Positions 32,576-42,650 of a DNA stretch of 64,000 nt are shown piece after piece. A model generated the notes under the pieces. It was not told the DNA's origin. It searched no databases and saw nothing but the letters and a program-made list of their open reading frames with translations. The position numbers and the translations under genes were made by a program. Numbering within the stretch: position 1 is the first letter of the stretch; the number at the start of each line of letters is the position of its first letter. The stretch is taken from assembly GCA_947589545.1 (NCBI GenBank), contig CANQBA010000005.1, positions 1-64,000 on the forward strand. The letters run 5' to 3'. Source of the stretch: an uncultured Oscillospiraceae bacterium (GTDB taxonomy: Bacteria; Bacillota; Clostridia; Oscillospirales; Oscillospiraceae).

Positions 32576-34824
32576 GCCTCTACCTCCCCGCAGAGACGTG
32601 CCCGCAGGCCCGAATACCGCCGCTGGCGGCGGTCGTTGGCCACCATGGCGGAGAAGACGTCCGGCCCGCCGGCCACGACGAGCAGCTCCCGGGCCCGGGT
32701 GACGGCGGTGTAGAGAAGGCCACGGGTCACCAGCCCCGGCGGGCACTTGGGCAGGGCCAGGATCACCGCCCGGTACTCGCTGCCCTGGGATTTGTGGACG
32801 GTGACGGCGTAGGCCAGCTCCAGCTCGGTCATCTGGTCGAAGGGATAGGGCACTAGCCTGTCCTCGAAGCGCAGATAGGCCACCTGGGCCTCCGGATCCA
32901 TATCCTCTATGTAGCCCACGTCGCCGTTATAAATACCGGCTCCGGGCTCCCCGCGAAGGGCGGGCTCCTCCTGGCCGCCAGAGGGCGCGGGCGCCCCCCT
33001 GACCCACATGATATCGTAATTGTTCCTGGTCTGCATCACCCGGTCGCCCACCCGGAAGGTGACGTTTCCCACGGCCTTTTCCTTTTTGCCGGGGGCGGCG
33101 GGGTTCAGCGCCTCCTGAATGGCGGCGTTCAGCTCCCGGGTCCCGCCTCCGTACTTCCGGGAGGGGGACAGCACCTGGATATCCACGGCGGGGATCCCCA
33201 TGTTCCGGGGCAGGCGCTGGGAGATCAGCTCCGTCACCGTCCTGACCACGTCCTCGGGATCCGTGCGCTTGAGGAAGAAGAAATCGCCGCCGGTATTTTT
33301 AAGGCTGGGCATCTCGCCCCGGTTGATGCTGTGGGCGTTTTTGACGATGCTGCTCTGCCGGGCCTGGCGAAAGATATCCGTCAGGGCGATGACCGGCACG
33401 GCGCGGCTGCGGATGATGTCTCCAAAGACATTCCCCGGCCCCACCGAGGGCAGCTGGTCGGCGTCGCCCACCATCACCAGACGGCAGGCCGCCGGCATGG
33501 CGTCCAGCAGGGCGGCCATCAGCTTTAAGTCCACCATGCTCGTCTCGTCCAGGATCACCGCGCCGCACTCTAAGGGGTCGGCGGCGCACTTTTCAAACTC
33601 CCGGCCGTTCTCCCCGGCCTCGGGCATCCCGGCCCCCAGCAGGCGGTGGACGGTCTGGGCCTCCCGCCCGGTGAGCTCCGTCAGCCGCTTGGCGGCCCGG
33701 CCCGTGGGGGCGGTGAGCACCGTCTCGATGCCCATCTCGTCAAAAAGGCCCAGGATGCCCCGGACGGTGGTGGTCTTGCCCGTTCCCGGGCCGCCGGTGA
33801 GCACCATGACCCGGCCCCGGGCCGCCATCTCCACGGCCATCCGCTGCTTCTCCGCGAAGGTGATGCCGCACCGGTACTCCGCCCGCTCCACCAGCACCGA
33901 AAGCCCCGGCACGTCGTCCACAGGCGTGCGGACCATCAGGCCGATCCGGCGGGCCACCTCCCCTTCGGCCTCGAACATGTCCCGCATATAGACGGCGTCC
34001 ACCCCGGCCACCCGCTGGGTGACCGTCCGGCCCGTGGCGTCCAGCTCCTCAAGGCCCCGCTCCGCCGGCTCCGGCTCGATCTCCAGGAGCTGACAGGCGG
34101 CGGCCAGGAGCTTGTCCCGGGGCAGGAAGACGTGGCCGTTCCCCTGGTTGTGGCGGAGCTCGAAGACGAGCCCGGCGCAAGAGCGCTCCACGCAGTCCGG
34201 GGCGAAGCCCAGGTTGCGGGCCAGGCCGTCGGCGGCGAAAAAGTCCATCCCGAAGCTTTCGTCCGCCAGGATATACGGGTTTTCCGTGATCACCGTCTCC
34301 GCCTCGTCGCCGTAGGCCCGGTAGAGCCGGGCGGCGGCGATGGGCTTGACGCCGTTGTCCACCAGAAATTCCATGAGCCGCCTCAAGCCCGTCTGCTGGC
34401 GGAAGCGCTCCTGCATATCCTGGGCCTTTTTCAGGGTGATCCCCCGGATCTTCGCCAGCTCCTCCGGGGCGTTCTCGATGACCTCCAGGCTCCTGGCCCC
34501 GAATTCCGAGACGATGAGCCGGGCCAGCTTGACGCCGATGCCCCGGATGGCCCCGGAGGCCAGATAGTCGTAGATGGCGGCGCTGCCCTCGGGCAGGGAG
34601 CGCTCGGCGTGCTCGGCCTTGAACTGCTGGCCGTAGCTGGCGTGGGAGGTCCAGGCCCCGTAGAGCCGCAGGCCCTCCCCCGCCGCCACGCCGGGGAGGC
34701 TCCCCACGCAGGTCACCGTCTCGTCCCCGGAGCGCAGCTTCAGCACGGTGTAGCCGTTTTCGGGATTTTGGAAAATAACGGCCTGTACCGTGCCCTCTAT
34801 GCAGCTGAGTTCAGTCTCGTCCAT
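32572..34824 (-). CDS. recD2: RecD2 DNA helicase
   Basis: The 750-residue superfamily 1B helicase has the RecD2-type N-terminal extension with a helix-hairpin-helix region (about 90-160), Walker A in LTGGPGTGKTTTVRGI, Walker B in ILDETSMVD, and the late SH3-like and VHKSQGSEY motifs. RecD2 acts without RecBC, unwinding 5' to 3' at damaged or stalled forks. The start overlaps the preceding small gene by 14 bases and the stop overlaps comF. Confidence 0.95.
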   Translation of the reverse strand: MDETELSCIEGTVQAVIFQNPENGYTVLKLRSGDETVTCVGSLPGVAAGEGLRLYGAWTSHASYGQQFKAEHAERSLPEGSAAIYDYLASGAIRGIGVKLARLIVSEFGARSLEVIENAPEELAKIRGITLKKAQDMQERFRQQTGLRRLMEFLVDNGVKPIAAARLYRAYGDEAETVITENPYILADESFGMDFFAADGLARNLGFAPDCVERSCAGLVFELRHNQGNGHVFLPRDKLLAAACQLLEIEPEPAERGLEELDATGRTVTQRVAGVDAVYMRDMFEAEGEVARRIGLMVRTPVDDVPGLSVLVERAEYRCGITFAEKQRMAVEMAARGRVMVLTGGPGTGKTTTVRGILGLFDEMGIETVLTAPTGRAAKRLTELTGREAQTVHRLLGAGMPEAGENGREFEKCAADPLECGAVILDETSMVDLKLMAALLDAMPAACRLVMVGDADQLPSVGPGNVFGDIIRSRAVPVIALTDIFRQARQSSIVKNAHSINRGEMPSLKNTGGDFFFLKRTDPEDVVRTVTELISQRLPRNMGIPAVDIQVLSPSRKYGGGTRELNAAIQEALNPAAPGKKEKAVGNVTFRVGDRVMQTRNNYDIMWVRGAPAPSGGQEEPALRGEPGAGIYNGDVGYIEDMDPEAQVAYLRFEDRLVPYPFDQMTELELAYAVTVHKSQGSEYRAVILALPKCPPGLVTRGLLYTAVTRARELLVVAGGPDVFSAMVANDRRQRRYSGLRARLCGEVEA

Positions 34825-35134
34825 CAGTCGTCTCCGTGTGCAAAGTTTCTTTTGTGTCTCTTACGATCTCCGCCCCGTACCGGGCGGCCAGCAGCTCGGC
34901 CCTGCGGCGGGCCTCCGCCGTCATCCCCGCGTCCAGGATGACCGTCTCAGCCCGGGGATCCCGGGGCGCGCGGACAGCGGCCTCCAGCCCCGCGGCGTCG
35001 CCGGTACAGCGCAGCACCGTCAGGCGCTCCACCCCCGGCGTGGGACAGCTTTTCGGCAGGATCGCCCTTATACACAGGACGATCCCTATCACCGCCGCCG
35101 CGATGGCGGCGCCCAGTATGGTTTCCGTCAACAT
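34811..35134 (-). CDS. small single-pass membrane protein, unknown
   Basis: The 107-residue product has a hydrophobic helix at about residues 7-25 and a soluble tail (AETVILDAGMTAEARRRAELL). The family is not recognised. It overlaps recD2 by 14 bases and follows uvrB by 80, so it is in the same transcription unit. Confidence 0.6.
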   Translation of the reverse strand: MLTETILGAAIAAAVIGIVLCIRAILPKSCPTPGVERLTVLRCTGDAAGLEAAVRAPRDPRAETVILDAGMTAEARRRAELLAARYGAEIVRDTKETLHTETTDGRD

Positions 35135-35214
35135 ATCGGCACCCCCCAGGCCACAATATGCGCCTTACGGGGGAGGCGTGCGGAAAAATGCGTTTTTCAG
35201 GCCCCGCCGGAATC

Positions 35215-37188
35215 TTATCCGCCGCTCTGGCCCCGGAGCCGGATGATGCGGTCACGCAGCAGGGCCGCGTACTCGAATTCCAGCATCTGGCTGGCCTTGC
35301 GCATTTCGCGCTCCAGCTTGGCGATGGCCTCCTCCCGCTCCCGCTTTGTGAGGTATTTGCCGTCGTCGTCGGTGACGCCCCGGGCGGGCTTCTCCTCCTC
35401 CCGCTCCAGGACGGAGCGGATATCCTTGACGATGGTCTTGGGGACGATGCCGTTTGCCTTGTTGAAGGCGTCCTGCTTTTTCCGGCGTCTGTCCGTCTCG
35501 TCCATGGCCGCCCGCATGGAGGGGGTGACCGTGTCGGCGTAAAGGATGACCAGGCCCTCCGCGTTCCGGGCCGCCCGGCCGATGGTCTGGATAAGGCTTG
35601 TCTCCGACCGCAAAAAGCCCTCCTTATCCGCGTCCAGGATAGCCACTAAGCTCACCTCGGGCAGATCCAGGCCCTCCCGCAGGAGGTTGATGCCCACCAG
35701 CACGTCGAAGGCTCCGAGACGCAAATCCCGTATGATCTCCATGCGCTCGATGGCGTCGATGTCGTGGTGCATATACCGCACCTTGATGCCCGCCTTGGTG
35801 AGGTAGGCCGTCAGATCCTCGGCCATCCGCTTGGTGAGGGTGGTGACCAGCACCCGCTCCCGCTTCTCCGTGCGGGCGTTGATCTCGCCGATCAGGTCGT
35901 CGATCTGCCCCTCCACGGGGCGCACCTCCACCCGGGGATCCAGCAGGCCCGTGGGACGGATGATCTGCTCGGCGATCTGCCCCGCCCGCTCCCGCTCGTA
36001 GGGCGCCGGGGTGGCGGAGACGTAGATGGCCTGATGGATGCGCTGGTTGAACTCGTCAAACTGAAGGGGCCGGTTATCAAAGGCGGAGGGGAGGCGGAAG
36101 CCGTACTCCACCAGCGACTCCTTCCTGGCCCGGTCGCCCCGGTACATGGCCCTGACCTGGGGCAGGGTGACGTGGCTCTCGTCCACAAAAAGGATGAAAT
36201 CCTTGGGGAAATAGTCAAGCAGGGTCATGGGGGCGGAGCCCTCCGGCCGGCCGGAGATGATGCGGGAGTAGTTCTCGATGCCGGAGCAGTAGCCCAGCTC
36301 CTGGAGCATCTCCACGTCGTACATGGTGCGCTGGTAGATGCGCTGGGCCTCGATGAGCTTGTCATGGGCCTTGAACCAGGCCACCCGGTCGTCCATCTCC
36401 CGCAGGATCTCCTGGATGGCCCTGTCCATCTTGTCCCGGGGCGTCACGTAGTGGGTGGCGGGCCAGATGGGGATGTTGGTGAGGCGGCGCACCACGGCGC
36501 CGGTGACGGTGTTGATCTCGCTGATCCTGTCCACCTCGTCCCCGAAAAACTCGATCCGCAGGGCGGTGTCCTTCCAGTAGGCGGGCCACACCTCCACCGT
36601 GTCCCCCCGGACCCGGAACATGTTGCGCTCAAAGGCCAGATCATTGCGCTCGTAGCGGATATCGGCGAATCTTTTCAAAAGCTCCGGGATTTTGATCTCC
36701 ATGCCCACCCGGATGGGCACCATCATGGCCTCGAAATCGTCGGGCTCGCCCAGGCCGTAGATACAGCTCACGGAGCTCACCACCACCACGTCCCGCCGCT
36801 CTAAGAGGGAGGCGGTGGCGGAGAGCCGCAGGCGGTCGATCTCGTCGTTGACGGAGCTGTCCTTCTCGATGTAGGTGTCCGTGTGAGGGATATAGGCCTC
36901 GGGCTGGTAGTAGTCGTAGTAGCTGACGAAATACTCCACGGCGTTTTCCGGAAAGAACTCCTTGAACTCCGCGCACAGCTGGGCCGCCAGGGTCTTGTTG
37001 TGGGCCAGCACCAGAGTGGGCCGGTTCATCCGGGCGATGACGTTGGCCATGGTGAAGGTCTTGCCGGAGCCGGTGACGCCCAGCAGCACCTGCTCGTCAA
37101 TGCCCATCTCCAGGCCCCGGCACAGGGTGTCGATGGCCTCGGGCTGGTCGCCCATGGGCTTGTAGGGGGCGTGCAGTTTAAATTCCAT
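35215..37188 (-). CDS. uvrB: UvrABC excision nuclease subunit B
   Basis: The 657-residue protein starts [20 protein letters not shown], has Walker [15 protein letters not shown], the beta-hairpin region [16 protein letters not shown]-type DESHVTLPQ, helicase motif QTIGRAARN and the C-terminal UVR coiled coil ([20 protein letters not shown]). It loads onto lesions with UvrA and recruits UvrC. ATG 37188 is chosen by family start; the longer upstream frame is not typical. Confidence 0.97.
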   Translation of the reverse strand: MEFKLHAPYKPMGDQPEAIDTLCRGLEMGIDEQVLLGVTGSGKTFTMANVIARMNRPTLVLAHNKTLAAQLCAEFKEFFPENAVEYFVSYYDYYQPEAYIPHTDTYIEKDSSVNDEIDRLRLSATASLLERRDVVVVSSVSCIYGLGEPDDFEAMMVPIRVGMEIKIPELLKRFADIRYERNDLAFERNMFRVRGDTVEVWPAYWKDTALRIEFFGDEVDRISEINTVTGAVVRRLTNIPIWPATHYVTPRDKMDRAIQEILREMDDRVAWFKAHDKLIEAQRIYQRTMYDVEMLQELGYCSGIENYSRIISGRPEGSAPMTLLDYFPKDFILFVDESHVTLPQVRAMYRGDRARKESLVEYGFRLPSAFDNRPLQFDEFNQRIHQAIYVSATPAPYERERAGQIAEQIIRPTGLLDPRVEVRPVEGQIDDLIGEINARTEKRERVLVTTLTKRMAEDLTAYLTKAGIKVRYMHHDIDAIERMEIIRDLRLGAFDVLVGINLLREGLDLPEVSLVAILDADKEGFLRSETSLIQTIGRAARNAEGLVILYADTVTPSMRAAMDETDRRRKKQDAFNKANGIVPKTIVKDIRSVLEREEEKPARGVTDDDGKYLTKREREEAIAKLEREMRKASQMLEFEYAALLRDRIIRLRGQSGG

Positions 37189-37268
37189 TGGCTTTCCTCT
37201 CCCGCCGGCGGGGCGCTCCCCGGCATAGCGGCATACGCGGTTCCGATCGGGTCGACCGCATGTCAAAA

Positions 37269-37733
37269 TCAAGTCAAAACGCCGTTCTCCCACAGGGAGA
37301 CGAAATCGTCCCCGGAGACGACGATGTGATCCAAAAGGGTGATGTTTTTCTCCCGGAGGGCGTCCCGGAAGCGGAGGGTGGCGCGCTCGTCCGCCGCCGA
37401 GGGCAGGGCGATGCCGCTGGGGTGGTTGTGGGCGGCGATGACGAAGGAGGCGCACATGGCCTCGCTCATCCGCACCATATCCTCCAGCTCCACCCGCACC
37501 GAATCCTCGCCCCCCAGGGCCGCCAGGCGCAGGCCCAGGAAGGTGAAGTCCCTGTCCAGGCCCACGATATACAGCGCCTCCTCCCGGTGGGACGCGAAGT
37601 AAGGGATCAGAAACGCCCCCGCCTCCCCGGCCCCGGCCAGCCTGGGCCGGTCGTCCTCGATGAGCGCAGCCGCCTCCGAGGGCGGCGCCTCCCGGCGGTA
37701 CGCGCCGCTCCTGTGCTTCTCCCGCTCCGCCAT
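37269..37733 (-). CDS. RadC-like JAB domain protein
   Basis: The 154-residue protein has the JAB/MPN signature [16 protein letters not shown] and [15 protein letters not shown] near its end, as in RadC, but lacks the RadC helix-hairpin-helix N terminus, so it is a short form. RadC proteins are often listed as DNA repair proteins, but their true function is unknown. It precedes uvrB by 80 bases. Confidence 0.85.
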   Translation of the reverse strand: MAEREKHRSGAYRREAPPSEAAALIEDDRPRLAGAGEAGAFLIPYFASHREEALYIVGLDRDFTFLGLRLAALGGEDSVRVELEDMVRMSEAMCASFVIAAHNHPSGIALPSAADERATLRFRDALREKNITLLDHIVVSGDDFVSLWENGVLT

Positions 37734-38150
37734 GGCCCCTCCTTCTGATTACAAACTGTATTCACCGGCGCGCGTCCTGCAGCTTCTTCACGGCTCTAAA
37801 GAACCGACGCGCCCCGGGGCTGTGGCCAATTGTTCCCAAAGTCCCGGTTTCGGACGCCTTTTCGGAACTTTCCGTCCGGCTCGCATCGTCCCGCGAAAGT
37901 GTTTCCGGTTGACGTAAGCGCGGGCCGTAGAGGGCTTTACAATAAGTTATGCACATTTTCCACAGAGTTTTCCACCGCGAAAAGGGCGCTTGTCCCTAAG
38001 AAAAGGGCTGTTTTTACCAGTTTTTAACTAATCCCGGAGGCGCATTTTGTGGAAAACCCGTTTTGGGGCGAGCTTGACATAAAAACAATTTACCCGTTTC
38101 CCGTCCCGGCGCGGCTTCATTTTTGAAGGCTGTGGGGACATAATTGTGCG
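37734..38150. other. gene-free interval with DnaA-box-like cluster
   Basis: No gene is seen. TTATGCACA (37947-37955), TTTTCCACA (37956-37964) and its inverse (38056-38048) each match TTWTNCACA, and a near match TTTTCCACC lies at 37968-37976. The run 37940-38060 is more A+T-rich than its surroundings. It may bind DnaA and regulate or titrate; origin function is not implied since no dnaA, dnaN or rpmH is near. Confidence 0.45.
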
Positions 38151-39167
38151 TCAGAAAATCACCTTATCGATGTCCATGGTGGCGTAGGCGTTCAGCTCCT
38201 GGCCCGCCCGGACGCCGGAGAGGTACTCGTAATAGCCCTGGCAGGCTATCATAGCGCCGTTATCACCACACAGCTTCAGGGGCGGCACGAAAAGGCGTCT
38301 CTTTTCCGCTTTGCAGGCGGCCTCGAAGTCCGCCCGGATGCGCTTGTTGGCGGCCACGCCCCCGGCCACCACCACGGTGTCGTACCCCAGCGCCCGGGCC
38401 GCGTCCATGGTGCGGGGCACCAGCGTCTCGCTGACGGCCCGCTGGAAGCTGGCGGCCAGGCCGGCCCGGTCAAGGGCCCCGCCCTTCTGCTCCGCGTTAT
38501 GGATGACGTTGATGACGGCGGTTTTCAGGCCGGAGAAGGACATATCGTAGGGGTGTCCGTCAATTTTGGCGTGGGGCAGGGGGAAGGCGTGGTCGTCGCC
38601 GCCCTCCGCCAGATTTTGCAGGGGCAGTCCCCCGGGGTAGGGCAGGCCCAGCACCCGGGCGGCCTTGTCGAAGCACTCCCCCGCCGCGTCGTCGTGGGTG
38701 GCGCCCACGATGGACATATCGGTATAGCCGCGCACGTCCACGATGGCGGTGTTGCCGCCGGAGATGGCCAGGCACAAAAAGGGCGGCTCCAGCTCCGGGA
38801 AGGCCAGGTAGTTGGCGGCGATGTGACCCCGGACGTGGTGGACGGGGATCAGGGGCACATCCAGGGCCAGGGCCGCGCCCTTGGCGAAGTTGACGCCCAC
38901 CAGCAGCGCGCCGATCAGCCCCGGGGCGGCGGTGACGGCGATGGCGTCGATGCCGCTCTTGGTAAGGCCGGCCTTTTTGACCGCCTCCCCGGCCAGACGG
39001 GAGATGACGGTGATGTGGTTCCGGGAGGCGATCTCGGGCACCACGCCGCCGTAGAGGGCGTGCATGTCCGCCTGGGAGAAGATCTCGTTGGACAAAATCT
39101 CCCGCCCGTCCCGCACCACGGCGGCGGCTGTCTCATCGCAGGAGGACTCGATTCCAAGTATGTTCAT
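38151..39167 (-). CDS. tsaD: tRNA N6-adenosine threonylcarbamoyltransferase
   Basis: The 338-residue protein begins MNILGIESSCDETAAAVV, has the metal-binding HVRGHIAAN histidines, and GGVAANKRIRADFE near the end, all TsaD hallmarks. With TsaB and TsaE it transfers threonylcarbamoyl to A37 of ANN-reading tRNAs; tsaB and tsaE are not in this window. It follows rimI by 27 bases. Confidence 0.97.
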   Translation of the reverse strand: MNILGIESSCDETAAAVVRDGREILSNEIFSQADMHALYGGVVPEIASRNHITVISRLAGEAVKKAGLTKSGIDAIAVTAAPGLIGALLVGVNFAKGAALALDVPLIPVHHVRGHIAANYLAFPELEPPFLCLAISGGNTAIVDVRGYTDMSIVGATHDDAAGECFDKAARVLGLPYPGGLPLQNLAEGGDDHAFPLPHAKIDGHPYDMSFSGLKTAVINVIHNAEQKGGALDRAGLAASFQRAVSETLVPRTMDAARALGYDTVVVAGGVAANKRIRADFEAACKAEKRRLFVPPLKLCGDNGAMIACQGYYEYLSGVRAGQELNAYATMDIDKVIF

Positions 39168-39194
39168 GGCGATTCTCCGTTACTTATCCGTTGA

Positions 39195-39629
39195 TCAAAG
39201 GGTGATATCCATCAGAAGGGCGTCCTCCGTGGGGAGGGCGTAATAGTTGCGGCGGACGCCGCAGACGGCGAAGCCGGCGGCCCGGTAGAGGGCGATGGCG
39301 GGGGCGTTGGAACGGCGCACCTCCAGGAACATCCGCTCCGCGCCGCGCTCTTTGGCGCGGGTCAGAACGGCATCCAGCAGGGCCCTGCCGAAGCCACGGC
39401 GGCGGAAATCCTTACCCACGGCCAGGTTATAGAGCTCCGCATCCTCAAAGGAGACGTGGTAGACGGCAAAGCCGGCCACGGCCTCCCCCTCCCCCAGGAT
39501 CAGCAGCTCCCCGTCCGGGGTATCCAGGTAGTCCTCAAAGGCCGCCCGGCTCCAGGGGTCGGGGAAGCTTGCGTTTTCGATGTCCATGACGCCGTCCAGA
39601 TGGCGGCTGCGCGCTTTCAGGATCCTCAT
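39195..39629 (-). CDS. rimI: ribosomal-protein-alanine N-acetyltransferase
   Basis: The 144-residue GNAT enzyme has the acetyl-CoA pattern VGKDFRRRGFGRALLDAVL, followed by LEVRRSNAPAIALYRAAGF and the RimI-like ending RRNYYALPTEDALLM. RimI acetylates the N terminus of S18. It overlaps the polA stop by four bases and is followed by tsaD, the usual partner. Confidence 0.9.
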   Translation of the reverse strand: MRILKARSRHLDGVMDIENASFPDPWSRAAFEDYLDTPDGELLILGEGEAVAGFAVYHVSFEDAELYNLAVGKDFRRRGFGRALLDAVLTRAKERGAERMFLEVRRSNAPAIALYRAAGFAVCGVRRNYYALPTEDALLMDITL

Positions 39630-42292
39630 TTCGCCTCGTACCAGTTCCGGCCCGTGTGGGCCTCCACGGTCAAGGGGATGGAGAGGGTGGCCGCGCCCTC
39701 CATCTCCCGCTTCAAAAGCTCCCGCACGGCCTCGGCGTCCGCCTCATTGCACTCCACGATCAGCTCGTCGTGCACCTGCAGCAGGAGGCGGGCGTCCAGG
39801 CCGCTCTCCCGGAGGGCCCTGTCCACGTTGACCATGGCGATCTTCATGATGTCCGCCGCGGCGCCCTGGATGGGCATATTTCTGGCCACCCGCTCGCCGA
39901 AGGAGCGGACGGTGAAGTTGGAGGCCTTCAGCTCCGGCAGGGGCCGGCGGCGGCCGTAGAGGGTGACGGCGCAGCCCGTCTCCCGGGCCTGGGCGATGAC
40001 CTTCTCCATATAGTCCGCCACGCCCTGATAGGCGCTCATATAGGCGTTGATATAGCTCCGGGCCTCCGCCACGGAGAGGCCGATATCCTCGGAGAGGGAA
40101 AAGGCGGAGATGCCGTAGACGATGCCGAAATTCACCGCCTTGGCGTGTCTCCTCTGCTCCGCCGTCACCGCCTCCGCCGGGATCCCCAGCACCTGGGCGG
40201 CGGTGGAGCGGTGGATATCCTCGCCGTTCAAAAAGGCGTCTTTCATGCGCTTGTCCCCGGAGATGTGGGCCAGGATGCGCAGCTCGATCTGGCTGTAATC
40301 CGCGTCCACCAGGGTGTACCCCGCCGGGGCCACGAACATCTTGCGGATCTCCCCGCCCAGCTCCCGGCGGATGGGGATGTTCTGGAGGTTCGGCTCCGTG
40401 GAGCTTAAGCGTCCCGTGGCGGTGACGGTCATCTGGAAATTGGTGTGGATGCGGCCGTCCGGCCCGATGACCTTCTGAAGACCGTCGGCGTAGGTGGATT
40501 TCAGCTTGGCAAGCTCCCGGTATTCCAGGATCTTGCCGGCGATGGGGTGCAGGGGCCTGAGCTTCTCCAGCACGTCCACGTTGGTGGAGTAGCCGCGGTG
40601 GTTCTTCTTCCCCGCCGGCAGGCCCAGCCTTTCAAAAAGGATCTCGCCCAGCTGCTTGGGGGAGTTGATGTTGAAGCTTGTCCCGGCCAGATCGTAAATT
40701 TCCGCAGAAAGCGCCTCGATCTGCCCGCCCAGGAGCTGGCCGAAGGCCGCCAGGGCATTCCTGTCCACCAGGAAGCCTGCCAGCTCCATCCGCGCCAGCA
40801 CCGGGCACAGGGGCATCTCCACCTCCTCCATCAGGAAGCGCAGGCCGGCCTCCTCCAGCATCGGCTCCAGCCGTTCCCGGAGGCAGGCCACGGCGGCGGC
40901 CTCGGACAGGAGCCGCGCGGAGAGCTTCGTGCCGTCGTCCAGGAGGGACAGCTGCTCCCCCTCCCCGGCCTCGCCCGCAGGCGTAAAGCCGCAGTATTTT
41001 TCACAAAGGCGCGGAAGCTCATATTGGCTGGCGGTGGGGTCTAAGAGGTACGCGGCGACGGCGGAGTCGAAGCTCCAGCCCTCCAGGGGCAGGCCCATGG
41101 CCCCCAGCATACGAAGGGCGTCCTTGATATCGTGGCCCATCTTTTTGACCTCCGGCGCGCACAGGGCCTCCAGCGCGGGGCGGAAGGCGGGAGATCCCTC
41201 GCCCAGGAGGAATCCCACGGCGTCCGGGCTGCCGTTATCCATGTAGACGGCGCAGAGCGTGCCGCCGGCGGAGAAGCGCACCGAGGCGACGCCGGCGGAG
41301 AGGGCCTTTTTGAAGTCCGCCAGGGACTCATCGTCCGTCACCTCCACGGTGACGCACTCCCCGGAAAACTCCACGGGTTCGCAGGGCGGCCCGGCGCTGG
41401 CCGGCGGGGTCAGGCCGTAAGTCTCGATGAGCTTGCGAAACTCCAGGCGGGTGAAGATTTCATAGAGCCGGTCGTTGTCCACGTCCCGGACGCGGTTTTC
41501 CTCCGGGTCGAACCGGAGGGGCGCGTCACAGCGGATGGCGGCCAGGTCGTAGCTAAGCTCCGCCAGCGCCCGTCCCTCGGTGAGCTTGGCGATGAGTCCG
41601 GGCTTGGCTGGGACGCCGGGGGCCTGCTGGATCTCCGGCAGGGCGTCATAGAGCTTTTTCACATCGCCGTAGACCTGAATGAGGCCCAGGGCGGTCTTCT
41701 CCCCCACGCCACGGACGCCGGGGATGTTGTCGGAGGCGTCGCCCATCAGGGCCTTCAGATCGATCATGTGGATGGGGTCGAAGCCGTACTCGGATCGGAA
41801 GACCTCCGGCGTCACCCGCTTTGTGTTGGTCTGGCCCATGCGGGTGGTGATCAGATCCACGGTGGTGGTGTCGGACACCAGCTGCAGGCTGTCCCGGTCG
41901 CCGGTGCAGACGACGCACTCCCAGCCCGACGCGGCGCAGGCGCGGGCGATGGTGCCCAGCAGATCGTCCGCCTCCCAGCCGGAGAGCTCGTAGCGGCGGA
42001 TGTTCATGGCGTCCAGGGTGTCCTTCAAAATCGGCATCTGGGCCGCCAGCTCCTCGGGCATCTTGTGGCGGGTGGCCTTGTAGCCGTCGTATTTTAAATG
42101 GCGGAAGGTGGGCTCCGGCAGGTCGAAGGTGACGCAGACGGCGTCCGGCCCCTCCTCCGCGAGCAGGCGGCGCAGGATGTTGATAAAGCCGAAAACCGCG
42201 TTGGTGGGCGTCCCGTCGGAGGTGTTCAGCGGCCTCACCCCGAAAAACGCCCGGTTCACTATGCTGTTCCCGTCAAGCACCATGAGCTTCAT
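39626..42292 (-). CDS. polA: DNA polymerase I
   Basis: The 888-residue protein has an N-terminal 5' nuclease (MVLDGNSIVNRAFFG, GWEADDLLG), a middle domain without the Asp/Glu proofreading residues (typical of Firmicutes PolA), and a C-terminal polymerase with LVDADYSQIELRILAH (motif A), RRHAKAVNFGIVYG (motif B) and LLQVHDELIVE (motif C). It fills gaps in repair and lagging-strand maturation. Confidence 0.97.
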   Translation of the reverse strand: MKLMVLDGNSIVNRAFFGVRPLNTSDGTPTNAVFGFINILRRLLAEEGPDAVCVTFDLPEPTFRHLKYDGYKATRHKMPEELAAQMPILKDTLDAMNIRRYELSGWEADDLLGTIARACAASGWECVVCTGDRDSLQLVSDTTTVDLITTRMGQTNTKRVTPEVFRSEYGFDPIHMIDLKALMGDASDNIPGVRGVGEKTALGLIQVYGDVKKLYDALPEIQQAPGVPAKPGLIAKLTEGRALAELSYDLAAIRCDAPLRFDPEENRVRDVDNDRLYEIFTRLEFRKLIETYGLTPPASAGPPCEPVEFSGECVTVEVTDDESLADFKKALSAGVASVRFSAGGTLCAVYMDNGSPDAVGFLLGEGSPAFRPALEALCAPEVKKMGHDIKDALRMLGAMGLPLEGWSFDSAVAAYLLDPTASQYELPRLCEKYCGFTPAGEAGEGEQLSLLDDGTKLSARLLSEAAAVACLRERLEPMLEEAGLRFLMEEVEMPLCPVLARMELAGFLVDRNALAAFGQLLGGQIEALSAEIYDLAGTSFNINSPKQLGEILFERLGLPAGKKNHRGYSTNVDVLEKLRPLHPIAGKILEYRELAKLKSTYADGLQKVIGPDGRIHTNFQMTVTATGRLSSTEPNLQNIPIRRELGGEIRKMFVAPAGYTLVDADYSQIELRILAHISGDKRMKDAFLNGEDIHRSTAAQVLGIPAEAVTAEQRRHAKAVNFGIVYGISAFSLSEDIGLSVAEARSYINAYMSAYQGVADYMEKVIAQARETGCAVTLYGRRRPLPELKASNFTVRSFGERVARNMPIQGAAADIMKIAMVNVDRALRESGLDARLLLQVHDELIVECNEADAEAVRELLKREMEGAATLSIPLTVEAHTGRNWYEAK

Positions 42293-42422
42293 ACCGGCAC
42301 CTCCGAAAAAACATTAACTAAATTATTTTACCACTCCTATAGGGGAAATGCAAATACAAAAACCGCCGAACGGATAATTTACTCTATGAGCCGTTTTAAC
42401 GGGAAAAATTTTTCCCCATCTA

Positions 42423-42598
42423 TTGACACCCGTCCGATTATTTGGTATGGTAAGGGCGACAGATTTATATGGTTTCAACCCCATGCGGTTTGTTCGCGGT
42501 GTTGAAGGGTTCGTTTCGGAGGCCGTCACGGCTCCCGGCGTGCTTTTCGCGCCCGGGGTTTGAGCTGCGGCCATAGGCGCCGCGGCTTTTTTGTTTTC
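42423..42598 (+). promoter_or_regulatory. promoter and terminator-bearing leader before the zinc-repeat gene
   Basis: TTGACA (42423-42428), 17 bases, TATGGT (42446-42451) reads into a short region with hairpins (TTCAAC/GTTGAA arms at about 42476-42509; GGAGGCCGT/ACGGCTCC at about 42518-42536) and then AGCTGCGGC...GCCGCGGCT with TTTTTTGTTTT (about 42564-42598), an intrinsic terminator about 50 bases before the ATG. The unit may be a transcription attenuator or a small RNA of about 140 bases. Confidence 0.55.
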
Positions 42599-42650
42599 AG
42601 GATGGATCTACATCGAGGTTAACGTCACGGAACGGGAAGGAGAAGGAAAA

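Noticed and set aside
37940..38060. Chromosome origin oriC
   Set aside because: DnaA-box-like sites are few and imperfect, and no origin-linked genes are near.
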